From positions 1 through 24,022 of the forward strand of contig CAKSRC010000022.1 of NCBI GenBank assembly GCA_934486915.1: a stretch of DNA of 24,022 nt, in the 5' to 3' direction. How positions within the stretch are numbered: the first letter of the stretch is position 1; each line of letters begins with the position of its first letter. The notes under the pieces are model-generated. The model was not told the DNA's origin. It was given only the letters and a program-made list of their open reading frames with translations, and did no database searches. Origin of the DNA: an uncultured Eubacteriales bacterium. Lineage in GTDB: Bacteria > Bacillota > Clostridia > Oscillospirales > Acutalibacteraceae. Both the position numbers and the translations under genes were made by a program. This document shows positions 8,019 to 15,923 of the stretch, piece after piece.

Positions 8019-9377
8019 GTGAAAGAAAATAACAAGAATTTGTGGTCTAAAACAAAAGAATGCTATAAGAGAATAGCCTTAACAACTCACTTAAAGATAG
8101 TCGTATGTCTTCTATTAATCCCTATGATTATATTTTTCTCGCTGCCTTTTTTAAGTGCAAGTGCTGAACTTTCTTTAAAAGGTCAAGCACTAAATAACAG
8201 TAAAAGCGTTGATTTACTCTCGCGTGATGATGAAATCACAAGCTTCACGGTTTTTGATATGCTTAAACATAAGGAACTTCCCCAATATTCGATTTACGGC
8301 ACCAAAATAAGTGATTTTAATGTCTTTGGTGTACCAATATACCCATTATTAACTAATCCCTTGCCAAGCTATGGAGTAATCGATCAAATCTCTGATTTTG
8401 TCAACAGTGATGCTGTAGATATCCTTAAAAACGATGATATTAAAAATATGTTGAATGACAATTTTGGTGACATTGGAAGTTCAATTGTAAGTGTAATGGA
8501 CTCTCTTTCCTTATATGTTGATGATGCACGCAATTTAGTCGATGGCGCAAAAAACATTTCTAATTCTATCATGCTTGCTTCAAACAGTGTAGTAGATAGA
8601 GTAAATCAAATTAATAACGTTAAAACAAAGATTGAATGGGGATTTTACTCTATACCCATTTTGGCACTCTTTGGAGCAATTCTCTTATTTGTAAAAAGGA
8701 AACCTACAATGGCGCCGGCTATCGTCTTTACAATACTTTTTGCAGTTATTGGATTTGTAGGCATAGTCGTCAACATACTAAATAACATAATTGCATCAAA
8801 AATAGATAATGAGCTTAGCAATATAAACAATGTAATCTCAAATGCCCTTTTAACCTATATCCCCGGCCTCCCGGGAGTCTTGGCATTGTTTGGAGTAAGT
8901 ACTGACGTAGTTTTTGGGGTATACATAAATACTGAGATAGGATACCACCTTCTACTAATATTATCTGCAGTTATGGCTATTATTTCATACTTCATCGTAT
9001 TTTATAGCAGACACCTTGACAAAAAATCCTTATCTCATGCAATTGAAAGTAGTAAAGAAACAGTCTCAAGCAAACTCAACAACCTAAATATTGCTAGGCA
9101 AACCAAAAAAGTCAACAATCTTGATTCAAAGTCAGAAACACAAGAAATAAAAATTAAAGCAACACGAAAAAAGCCCGTATCCACGAAGATTGACAAAAAT
9201 GAAAAAATATTAGAACCGTCAAGTGACAAAAACAATACGTTTAAAAAAGAGCAAACAATACTTGAAAAAAACGACAAAGGTGATGGAATCCCGGAAAAAA
9301 CCAAACCTAAAAATCGTACACCAAGAAAACCGCAGGTAAAAACTGAAAAAGCAGAGGATAATAATAAAAAAGACTAA
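8019..9377 (+). CDS. Membrane protein of unknown function with a lysine-rich tail
   Basis: I do not recognise this 452-residue protein. It has a short basic N-terminus, a first membrane helix at about 25-47 (ending in an SASAE-like signal region), and an extracytoplasmic segment of about 160 residues rich in Asp, Asn and Ser. Next come membrane helices at about 208-226 and 231-254, a hydrophobic stretch at about 278-300 and another helix at 306-329. A hydrophilic tail of about 120 residues is dominated by Lys, Thr, Glu and Asn and is probably disordered, with short PRKP-like basic clusters. The GTG start is supported by AAAGGGAG 10 bases upstream. The next gene follows after 33 bases, so these appear to form one operon ending in a RibU-like transporter component. 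Confidence 0.7.
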   Translation: MKENNKNLWSKTKECYKRIALTTHLKIVVCLLLIPMIIFFSLPFLSASAELSLKGQALNNSKSVDLLSRDDEITSFTVFDMLKHKELPQYSIYGTKISDFNVFGVPIYPLLTNPLPSYGVIDQISDFVNSDAVDILKNDDIKNMLNDNFGDIGSSIVSVMDSLSLYVDDARNLVDGAKNISNSIMLASNSVVDRVNQINNVKTKIEWGFYSIPILALFGAILLFVKRKPTMAPAIVFTILFAVIGFVGIVVNILNNIIASKIDNELSNINNVISNALLTYIPGLPGVLALFGVSTDVVFGVYINTEIGYHLLLILSAVMAIISYFIVFYSRHLDKKSLSHAIESSKETVSSKLNNLNIARQTKKVNNLDSKSETQEIKIKATRKKPVSTKIDKNEKILEPSSDKNNTFKKEQTILEKNDKGDGIPEKTKPKNRTPRKPQVKTEKAEDNNKKD

Positions 9378-9410
9378 AGATATATAAATTTAATAAGGAG
9401 AATTTTAATC

Positions 9411-9956
9411 ATGAACATAAATAACTTCTTTTCATACCACGAAGAAGAAGATATTCCACTATATAATACTAAAATCCTTTTTTCAAAATTGTATAATTAC
9501 TCGCCCCAAAAGTTTTATAACTTTCTAAACCTCTTTGCTAAAAACAATACACTGGATCTCTCTCCAAATATTAAGTTCTCCAATTCAAGCGAATCAATAC
9601 TAAATCTATATCAACCAAGCTTTAAAGTAATTTTTGCGACAAAACTTAATAATATGTTTGCATTGCCTCTTCTAAATAACTATCTATCATCTTTTAATAA
9701 AGAGGATTATAAAATATTAGCAACATTGGGATCTCTAAAGATTAACCATTCTATATTAGATGAGTTTAAAAATATAATTAAAAATTATAATAAGGAAAAC
9801 GACATAAACATTATACATTTAGACTTAACATATTCTATAATAATAAAAGATCTCTTTAAAATCATTGGCAAAGAAGAGCCTTTTTATGATATTATAAATG
9901 AATATAAGGATTTTTGTATTTCAAAAAATCTAATCAATGATATATACTCTCAATAA
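9411..9956 (+). CDS. Hypothetical 181-residue cytoplasmic protein
   Basis: No family is recognised. The protein is rich in Asn, Lys, Ile, Leu and Phe, has no signal peptide and no clear membrane helix, and shows a helical pattern, especially in the C-terminal half (about 100-180). AAGGAG 11 bases ahead of the ATG gives a clear start. It sits between the lysine-tailed membrane protein and the RibU-like gene, with gaps of 33 and 19 bases, and is evidently co-transcribed. The gene is even more AT-rich than its neighbours, as its Asn/Lys/Ile content shows. Function cannot be inferred beyond its operon context. Confidence 0.65.
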   Translation: MNINNFFSYHEEEDIPLYNTKILFSKLYNYSPQKFYNFLNLFAKNNTLDLSPNIKFSNSSESILNLYQPSFKVIFATKLNNMFALPLLNNYLSSFNKEDYKILATLGSLKINHSILDEFKNIIKNYNKENDINIIHLDLTYSIIIKDLFKIIGKEEPFYDIINEYKDFCISKNLINDIYSQ

Positions 9957-9975
9957 ATTAATGGAGGCTGATTTA

Positions 9976-10584
9976 GTGCCGTTTTCTAATAAAAATGATA
10001 GACACAAGCTTTACAAATTGCTTGTGTCTTCTATATTTTCTGCTATATCTTCTTTTTTAATGCTTTTTAGCTTTTCAGTGCCGTTTGCTCCTGCATTTTT
10101 GAAACTTGATTTATCAGAAATACCCGCTTTAATAGTTTCTTTTGCCATTGGTCCTGCTTATGGCATACTCGTTGAACTTATAAAAAATATTATAAACATA
10201 TTCTTTACTACCAACACTTTTATAGGAAACATCGCAAACTTTCTAATCGGTTCATCATTTGTTTTTACTGCAGGCATTATATATAAACATAAAAAAAGCC
10301 AAAAAGTTGCCGTTATAAGCCTAATTTGTGCAACTATAGCCATGGCTGTATGGGGTACATTGATAAATTACTTTTTTCTTATACCCATATACTCACTTGT
10401 TATGCCTATCGACTCTATTTTAGCAATGTTTGGCTCTATAAATAATAACTTTGATTCTCTATTTAATGTAGTACTTTTTACAATATTTCCATTTAATATT
10501 TTAAAGGGAATCATCATTTCTATTTTGACATTCCTACTTTATAAGAAAATATCACCTATAATAAATAAAGTTCTAAAATATTGA
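9976..10584 (+). CDS. ribU: ECF transporter substrate-binding component, probably riboflavin (RibU-like)
   Basis: A 202-residue integral membrane protein with about six hydrophobic helices. The region FLKLDLSEIPALIVSF, followed by GPAYGILVELIKN and a TFIGNIANFLIG segment, matches the S components of energy-coupling factor transporters of the RibU type, which bind riboflavin and dock to a shared EcfA/A'/T module. No ATPase or T component is encoded here, as is usual for group II ECF systems. The GTG at 9976 is chosen because GGAGG (9963-9967) lies 8 bases upstream. An ATG at 9937 would overlap the preceding gene and has no such site. No FMN riboswitch is seen upstream, so vitamin-dependent control is not evident. 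Another ECF substrate is possible. Confidence 0.78.
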   Translation: MPFSNKNDRHKLYKLLVSSIFSAISSFLMLFSFSVPFAPAFLKLDLSEIPALIVSFAIGPAYGILVELIKNIINIFFTTNTFIGNIANFLIGSSFVFTAGIIYKHKKSQKVAVISLICATIAMAVWGTLINYFFLIPIYSLVMPIDSILAMFGSINNNFDSLFNVVLFTIFPFNILKGIIISILTFLLYKKISPIINKVLKY

Positions 10585-10796
10585 ATAAAGGAGTTAGGCT
10601 TCTCCATGATTTTTAGCCTTTTCATATTGTTACTGCTAAGAAAATCAAATCATCCTATGTATTGTTATAAAAATCATTAAAATAAATTTAATTAAAATAC
10701 GGTTACTTATTTCAAGACACTTTCATATGATGTAGCAAAGGTATTATAAAAACATACACTTGAGTAATGGTAATTTTATGATACCTATAATCCCCT

Positions 10797-10826
10797 ATTG
10801 CACCTTAGGTGCAATCATATTAATAT
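10797..10826 (+). promoter_or_regulatory. mecA promoter overlapped by a 19-bp palindrome
   Basis: TTGCAC (10798-10803) and TAATAT (10821-10826) are 17 bases apart. A perfect palindrome, ATTGCACCTTAGGTGCAAT (10797-10815, 8-bp arms around three bases and symmetric to the centre), covers the -35 box. This is the placement expected of a repressor operator. The regulator is unknown. Confidence 0.5.
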
Positions 10827-10863
10827 AATAATATACTAGATTCAAACAGGGAGGGGAGCCGTC

Positions 10864-11436
10864 TTGAAAATAGAAAAGATCGATAATACACGGCTTATAG
10901 TATCCCTTACTGACGAGGATATGAAAGCTTTTAATATTGAGAATAACTCAGTTGAGTGGTCTGACAACAGCGCTAAAATCGCTATAGACAGTATATTAAA
11001 AATTGCCCAAGAAGAAACCGGATTTATAATAACCAATCATAAATTAATGATAGAATTTTTCCCTAAAGATCCGGGCTGCGTTATCCTATTCACTCTTTTG
11101 GGAAAGTTTGAGAAAAAACGCAAGATCTATAGGATTAAAGGAAGCGGCGAGCCCTTTATCTATTGTTTTGACACCTTAGAAGATTTATTGGGTGCCCTTA
11201 AGCAATTAATTAGGGTCCAAAACCATATAGCCGAAAGCTGTATTATATACTATAATCAAAAGTATTTTATGGTTCTATATACACTCCTTGGCCTAGTTCC
11301 CGCCTCCTCAACAATTCTAAGTGAATATGGCAACTTATATGGATATGGAAAAATAAAAGCTGCCAAGGTACTTGAATTTGGTAAAATAATAGTTCCAAAG
11401 GATGCTATCAAAAAAATGGGAAGCTATCTTAATTAG
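10864..11436 (+). CDS. mecA: MecA-type adaptor protein for ClpC
   Basis: A 190-residue adaptor that in Bacillus delivers targets such as ComK to the ClpCP protease. The N-terminal domain (about 1-85) starts MKIEKIDNTRLIVSLTDED, the typical target-binding fold, with the IEFFPKDPGCVILF segment. A short basic linker follows, then the ClpC-binding C-terminal domain (about 105-190) with FDTLEDLLGALKQL, ILSEYGNLYGYG and VLEFGKIIV. Length is slightly under the usual 210-240 because the acidic linker is short. The TTG start is supported by GGGAGGGG 7 bases upstream. It ends one base before the converging rpe gene, with no terminator between them. Its local target is not shown by the context. Confidence 0.88.
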   Translation: MKIEKIDNTRLIVSLTDEDMKAFNIENNSVEWSDNSAKIAIDSILKIAQEETGFIITNHKLMIEFFPKDPGCVILFTLLGKFEKKRKIYRIKGSGEPFIYCFDTLEDLLGALKQLIRVQNHIAESCIIYYNQKYFMVLYTLLGLVPASSTILSEYGNLYGYGKIKAAKVLEFGKIIVPKDAIKKMGSYLN

Positions 11437-11437
11437 T

Positions 11438-12097
11438 TTAACTCTTTAACTTATCTATCGCATCTTTAGCACTTTTAGCTTTAAATACACTTGTGCCGGC
11501 TACACATATGTCCGCCCCTGCATCTAAGGCTATCTTTACCGTATCTTGATTTATTCCGCCGTCAACTTCAATTAATACATTGAGTTGGCGGTTTTTTATT
11601 TCTTCTTTTAATACTTTAACCTTTTCCATCATATCTTCCATAAATGACTGCCCGCCAAAACCCGGCTCAACCGTCATTATAAGTATCATATATACCCTAT
11701 CAAGGTATTTAAATATCTCTTTTATGTCCGTTTTCGGTTTTACGACAAGACCCGGTTTTACATTATTTTCCACTATCTCATCGAGCGTTTGATCTATATT
11801 AGACTTGGACTCAACATGAAATGTTATAATATCAGCTCCGCTGTCAGCAAATCTTTTAATATAATCTAACGGATTCTCAATCATCAAATGGACATCAAAT
11901 GGCAAATCCGAATATTCCCTAAGAGATTTCACTACATCAGGTCCAAATGATATGTTGGGCACAAAATGGCCGTCCATAATGTCTAAATGTATAAGATCCG
12001 CTCCCGCCTCAGTTACTCTCTTAACTTCAGATCCCGCTTTAGAAAAATCGCAGGCTAAAACAGACGGCGCTATTAATGGCCTTTTTAACTCCTTCAT
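11438..12097 (-). CDS. rpe: Ribulose-phosphate 3-epimerase
   Basis: A 219-residue TIM-barrel enzyme of the pentose phosphate pathway that interconverts ribulose 5-phosphate and xylulose 5-phosphate. Motifs in order are APSVLACDF, the metal/catalytic LDIMDGHFVPNISFGP, FDVHLMIENP, MTVEPGFGGQSFM and the second catalytic Asp in VDGGIN. Length is normal. The start is fixed by GAGGTGAA just ahead of the ATG. In many Firmicutes rpe follows the rsgA/prkC cell-cycle cluster. Here it stands alone, converging on mecA. Upstream it is divergent from the dockerin protein gene across a 187-base gap. Confidence 0.96.
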   Translation of the reverse strand: MKELKRPLIAPSVLACDFSKAGSEVKRVTEAGADLIHLDIMDGHFVPNISFGPDVVKSLREYSDLPFDVHLMIENPLDYIKRFADSGADIITFHVESKSNIDQTLDEIVENNVKPGLVVKPKTDIKEIFKYLDRVYMILIMTVEPGFGGQSFMEDMMEKVKVLKEEIKNRQLNVLIEVDGGINQDTVKIALDAGADICVAGTSVFKAKSAKDAIDKLKS

Positions 12098-12219
12098 AAA
12101 TTCACCTCATATAAATTTTTATGACTTATATATTCCCTTATATTTTACAAATATTAGAATAAAAGTCAAGCTCTTATATAGACTAATTGGTATAAATTAA
12201 AATTATATCTACATAAATA

Positions 12220-12248
12220 TTGCAAAATAACCTAAAAAATATTATTAT
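12220..12248 (+). promoter_or_regulatory. Candidate promoter for the dockerin/CAP gene and the CARF nuclease
   Basis: TTGCAA (12220-12225) and TATTAT (12243-12248) are 17 bases apart and 36 bases ahead of the ATG at 12285. Confidence 0.5.
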
Positions 12249-12284
12249 ATAAGCAATAATAAACTACCATGGAGGCGATGTTCT

Positions 12285-14651
12285 ATGCCTTGGAGCAAAA
12301 GAATCTTTTATATTATCCTCGCTATTTTGGTCATGTTTTCTATATTCAATATTTCACATATCACGGGTCTCCTTTTCAATAAGGCTTCCGCAAAATCAAA
12401 CAGTAGTTCTATACATAATGATAATATAAAGACGCTTGCTTATGATGACGAATTTGCTGTTTTGAGCTGTGATAATAACTCAACATATATCACCTTTATA
12501 GATAAAAGCGGTAATGAAAAATCAAATCCCCGCATCGGCAGCGGTCATTACATTGCGTGTGACAGCCTAAATGAAAATCTATTTATTGTTTTTAACCAAG
12601 ACAATAAATTCAAAGTACTAAATTACAATTTATCCTTCAAATATATAGACTCCTCTAAAGCAGCAGAAGGTAACATCTCCTGCGGCGAGCACTTTGCGTT
12701 TGCCAAAGATAAAATCTTTTACGTGGATAATAACAAGCCGAGTACCTTGATGCTTAGATCCTGGGCAAACTTTGAAAGTTTTGATGAGATTAATTTTAAC
12801 AAAAACATTCTCCTAATAACTTGCAATCCCTCTAAATCACGATTATATATCAAAACTGTAAATGAATTTAAATTCTTAGACATTTCAAATGGTATGCTTA
12901 GCGATGCTGGGAATATAGATGCAAATTCCTTTACATTTATTGATGACAATAACATTATTGCAGATGATGGCTATATTTACACACAAAATCAAGACAATAC
13001 ATTCTATAAAAATTATTTTAAGGGCGTTACTGTTAATGAAAATATCTCTTGCCCATTCAATGATGGCATAATAACCAATATGTCTGACAATCTCCTATAT
13101 CTATTAGACAAAGAAGACGGTACTGCTTTAAAAGAATTCAAAACTGATAATAAAATTTTATCCATATGCCCTTGCGAGCCATATGTTTTGATCTTAAGCC
13201 AATCTCCAAGCAACAATATTCAATATGAAGTAATAAAAGACTTCGATCCTCTTCAAAAACGTAAATACACCAGCACAACAATCTATCCTACTCAAGATAC
13301 TATAAATAATTTATATAAGGATTTGAAACCTAAAAATTCAAGTATAGACTTAATTTACAACTATAAACCTGATCTTTCTGCATATTTTTCAGCCGGCAGT
13401 ATAACTGATTCGGTCTTGGAAGATGCAATAAACACAGTAAATTTCTATAGAAGAAGTCTCCTATTAAGTGATTTAGAAATAGACAAGGAGCTCTGCGACG
13501 ATTTACAATACACTGCAGCCCTTGCGTTATATGCAAATGACTATAGCAATCCTGCAAAACCTCAAAATATGGATGATGATTTCTTCAACAAGGCAAAAGA
13601 AAATTTAGCTTTATCAATAATCGACAAATCAACTGCAGTAAGCCCAACAATGTTATCAAACTCCATAAATAATATGTTTAACAGCAACTACTCATTAAGA
13701 AATCTTATACTTTCGGACTCTACAACCTCTATAGGTTTTGCCTTAGTTTACGACGACAGCGGCAATACAGCTATAGCAATATCCTCAAGAAATAAAAATA
13801 TATCCTTTAAAGGTGACAACTTTATTTCCTATCCTCAAAACGGTTATGTTCCAAATAAATGGGTAAATAATTCATCAAGTCTAAGTATTATCCTTAATGA
13901 TGATCTTATCTTCTGTGCAGATGGGGTCAAACCAACAGCTACAATCAAAAATAATACGTCCCAAAATTCTACTAAGTTATCTTATGGTAACGGTCTTAGC
14001 CTATGCAATGGCAATAAAACTATCGTCTTAAATTATTCTTTTGAGGCATCAAGCACAGATTCATATACCGTATGTATAGATAATATTTATGATAAGGACG
14101 GCATATCCTCATATATCGAATATAATTTTAACCTATTTAATCTTAAAAATTATGACGATGACAACAACGATAACAATAATAATGATGATAACAATGACCC
14201 TGAGCCCATAAAAGGTGATTTACTCACAAGTGATTTATATAATATAGATCCCCAAACCAATATTATAACAGGCATAGATCAAGGTACAACTATAAAAGAA
14301 TTTAAAGATAATATCTTGTATAACACTGAAAAATACAGCATACACTTTATAAATTATTCTAATTCTGCTGTCACATCAGGAATAGTTGGAACAAACATGA
14401 AAGTAATTTTAAAGGAAAAAAATAAGACAAAATGTGAGTACACAATAGTAATTTACGGCGATTTGACAGGTGAAGGTAATATAAACAGCCGTGATACTAA
14501 TACCCTATTAAACCATTTGCTTGGTAAGACCTCTCTTTCAGGCCCATACCTTTTAGCTGCAGATATAAATCATGACAATGTAGTAAATACCTTAGACCTT
14601 CTCCTTCTTGAAAAATACATATATGATTCTATCCCCGTTCCTCAAAAATAA
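12285..14651 (+). CDS. Secreted protein with degenerate CAP (SCP/PR1-like) domain and C-terminal dockerin
   Basis: A 788-residue extracytoplasmic protein. A membrane anchor or signal helix is at 8-31. Residues about 50-335 show repeated short strand-turn units resembling a beta-propeller. About 375-545 matches a bacterial CAP domain (NTVNFYRR, AALALYAND, MDDDFF, then a YPQNGYVPNKW stretch). An acidic Asp/Asn linker is at 624-638. An Ig-like module lies at about 650-725, of a kind often next to dockerins (ITGIDQGTTIKEF and TSGIVGTNMKV). A dockerin type I is at about 725-780, with paired calcium loops DLTGEGNINSRD and DINHDNVVNTLD. The CAP histidines expected after AND and in a GHRRW motif are absent. 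Start: GGAGGCGATG ahead of the ATG. A CARF nuclease gene follows after 21 bases. Confidence 0.72.
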   Translation: MPWSKRIFYIILAILVMFSIFNISHITGLLFNKASAKSNSSSIHNDNIKTLAYDDEFAVLSCDNNSTYITFIDKSGNEKSNPRIGSGHYIACDSLNENLFIVFNQDNKFKVLNYNLSFKYIDSSKAAEGNISCGEHFAFAKDKIFYVDNNKPSTLMLRSWANFESFDEINFNKNILLITCNPSKSRLYIKTVNEFKFLDISNGMLSDAGNIDANSFTFIDDNNIIADDGYIYTQNQDNTFYKNYFKGVTVNENISCPFNDGIITNMSDNLLYLLDKEDGTALKEFKTDNKILSICPCEPYVLILSQSPSNNIQYEVIKDFDPLQKRKYTSTTIYPTQDTINNLYKDLKPKNSSIDLIYNYKPDLSAYFSAGSITDSVLEDAINTVNFYRRSLLLSDLEIDKELCDDLQYTAALALYANDYSNPAKPQNMDDDFFNKAKENLALSIIDKSTAVSPTMLSNSINNMFNSNYSLRNLILSDSTTSIGFALVYDDSGNTAIAISSRNKNISFKGDNFISYPQNGYVPNKWVNNSSSLSIILNDDLIFCADGVKPTATIKNNTSQNSTKLSYGNGLSLCNGNKTIVLNYSFEASSTDSYTVCIDNIYDKDGISSYIEYNFNLFNLKNYDDDNNDNNNNDDNNDPEPIKGDLLTSDLYNIDPQTNIITGIDQGTTIKEFKDNILYNTEKYSIHFINYSNSAVTSGIVGTNMKVILKEKNKTKCEYTIVIYGDLTGEGNINSRDTNTLLNHLLGKTSLSGPYLLAADINHDNVVNTLDLLLLEKYIYDSIPVPQK
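14154..14198 (+). repeat. Low-complexity GAY/AAY codon tract encoding an Asp/Asn linker
   Basis: Fifteen consecutive Asp and Asn codons (protein residues 624-638) separate the CAP-containing part from the dockerin module. Such tracts expand and contract by slippage and act as flexible linkers. Confidence 0.8.
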
Positions 14652-14672
14652 AACTATGGGTGGTGACAAAAT

Positions 14673-15854
14673 TTGGAATGCCTTGTTAAAGTATATAATA
14701 AAGACGCAATTAAAAATTTAGTATCTATTTTTGCATTTAAACCCCAAAAAGTTATCTTTTTATATGATAAAGAAAGAGTTTCACAAGAAGATCTCGATAA
14801 CTTAAAAAATGCTTGTAAAACAAGAATAAACAACATAGTATTTGAATCTATCCCTATAGAATTTCATAATATAGACAAGATCTATAGAATTTGTAAGCGT
14901 GTAATAAACAGGAACCCTAACTGTTTCTTTGATATAACGGGAACAAGGGAAATTTCTACAATAGCAATGTATTTAGTATGCAAAAAGAAGTTTATCCCTA
15001 TTTTCTCTATTGATATGGCAAATAAAACTCTTATTAATATTTATGGCTGCAACTATTTAGTTAATGGCTTTATGCTTCCTAAAATGTCTATAGAAAGCCT
15101 CTTCCAATTCCATGGGGTCAGCATAACGGGCAGCAACCATCCAAAACCGGCTGCCGATATGTATGCTAACATCCTAAAGTTTTGCGAATTTATATTTAAA
15201 GATATACCTAAATGGAAAGAAGTTTGTTTCTTTCTCCAAACCGCACTTGGTACTATATCAACTGAATATAAACCTATGCAGTTTGCTTCTAAACGACATA
15301 TAAAAACCTCACATGCCAATATATCATTGAACGATACAAGTATACTATACCTTGCCGAACAACTTGGATTTTTAAGAAATTTATATATTGATGATGAAAA
15401 TATTACTTTTTCCTTTAAAAATGACATAACCAAAAAGTACATGACAGACTTTGGAACATGGCTTGAACTATATGTTTTTATAAAGATTCAACAAGACCCT
15501 ATGTTTAATGATGTAAGAATAAGTACAAAAATAAATTGGAATACCCATAAACAAAACATCAATGAAATTACAAATGAAATCGACGTAACATTTTTTTATG
15601 GAATCCGGCCAGTTTTTATATCGTGCAAATTATCAGAACCCTCTTCAGACGCATTGCAGGAATTGAGTGTCTACTCAAATTATTTGGGAGGGAAGTATTC
15701 TAAATGCATCTTAGTAACCCTTTCCACTATTAAAAAGGATCGTGCTCACATATTCGTAAGGGCTGAAGATATGAACATCTCAATAATAGACGGCCGTTCT
15801 ATTCACGACGGCACATTTATCGACAAAATTAAAGAGGCTCTTGATATATATTAA
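14673..15854 (+). CDS. Card1/Can2-like CARF-domain nuclease (DUF1887)
   Basis: A 393-residue protein with an N-terminal Rossmann-like CARF domain (about 1-140) whose ligand loop carries FDITGTRE (86-93). A middle winged region follows (about 155-250), then a PD-(D/E)XK-type nuclease domain (about 255-360). Visible nuclease motifs are GTWLE (Glu265), NEID (Asp304) and FISCK (Lys319). Card1 and Can2 are type III CRISPR effectors activated by cyclic tetra-adenylate that cut DNA or RNA. Here the usual acidic residue two before the lysine is Ser317, so the site is D...SxK with Glu265 as the possible extra acid. No cas gene or array is in the window. The TTG start is supported by GGTGGTG 7 bases upstream, and the 21-base gap suggests co-transcription with the dockerin gene. 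Confidence 0.8.
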   Translation: MECLVKVYNKDAIKNLVSIFAFKPQKVIFLYDKERVSQEDLDNLKNACKTRINNIVFESIPIEFHNIDKIYRICKRVINRNPNCFFDITGTREISTIAMYLVCKKKFIPIFSIDMANKTLINIYGCNYLVNGFMLPKMSIESLFQFHGVSITGSNHPKPAADMYANILKFCEFIFKDIPKWKEVCFFLQTALGTISTEYKPMQFASKRHIKTSHANISLNDTSILYLAEQLGFLRNLYIDDENITFSFKNDITKKYMTDFGTWLELYVFIKIQQDPMFNDVRISTKINWNTHKQNINEITNEIDVTFFYGIRPVFISCKLSEPSSDALQELSVYSNYLGGKYSKCILVTLSTIKKDRAHIFVRAEDMNISIIDGRSIHDGTFIDKIKEALDIY

Positions 15855-15860
15855 TTTAAC

Positions 15861-15913
15861 ATAAAGTCACCATTCAAATGTATATGCATAAAGTTCTTGA
15901 ATGGTGGCTTTAT
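15861..15913. terminator. Two-way terminator between the CARF nuclease and ATPase genes
   Basis: A 17-bp inverted repeat (15861-15877 with 15897-15913, one G-T pair) encloses a 19-base loop. It lies between two converging genes, with A/T-rich ends on both sides. Confidence 0.8.
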
Positions 15914-15923
15914 TATAAAAATT

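Noticed and set aside
10585..10625. Terminator after the RibU-like gene
   Set aside because: Only a 5-bp AGGCT/AGCCT stem with a long loop could be drawn, too weak to call.
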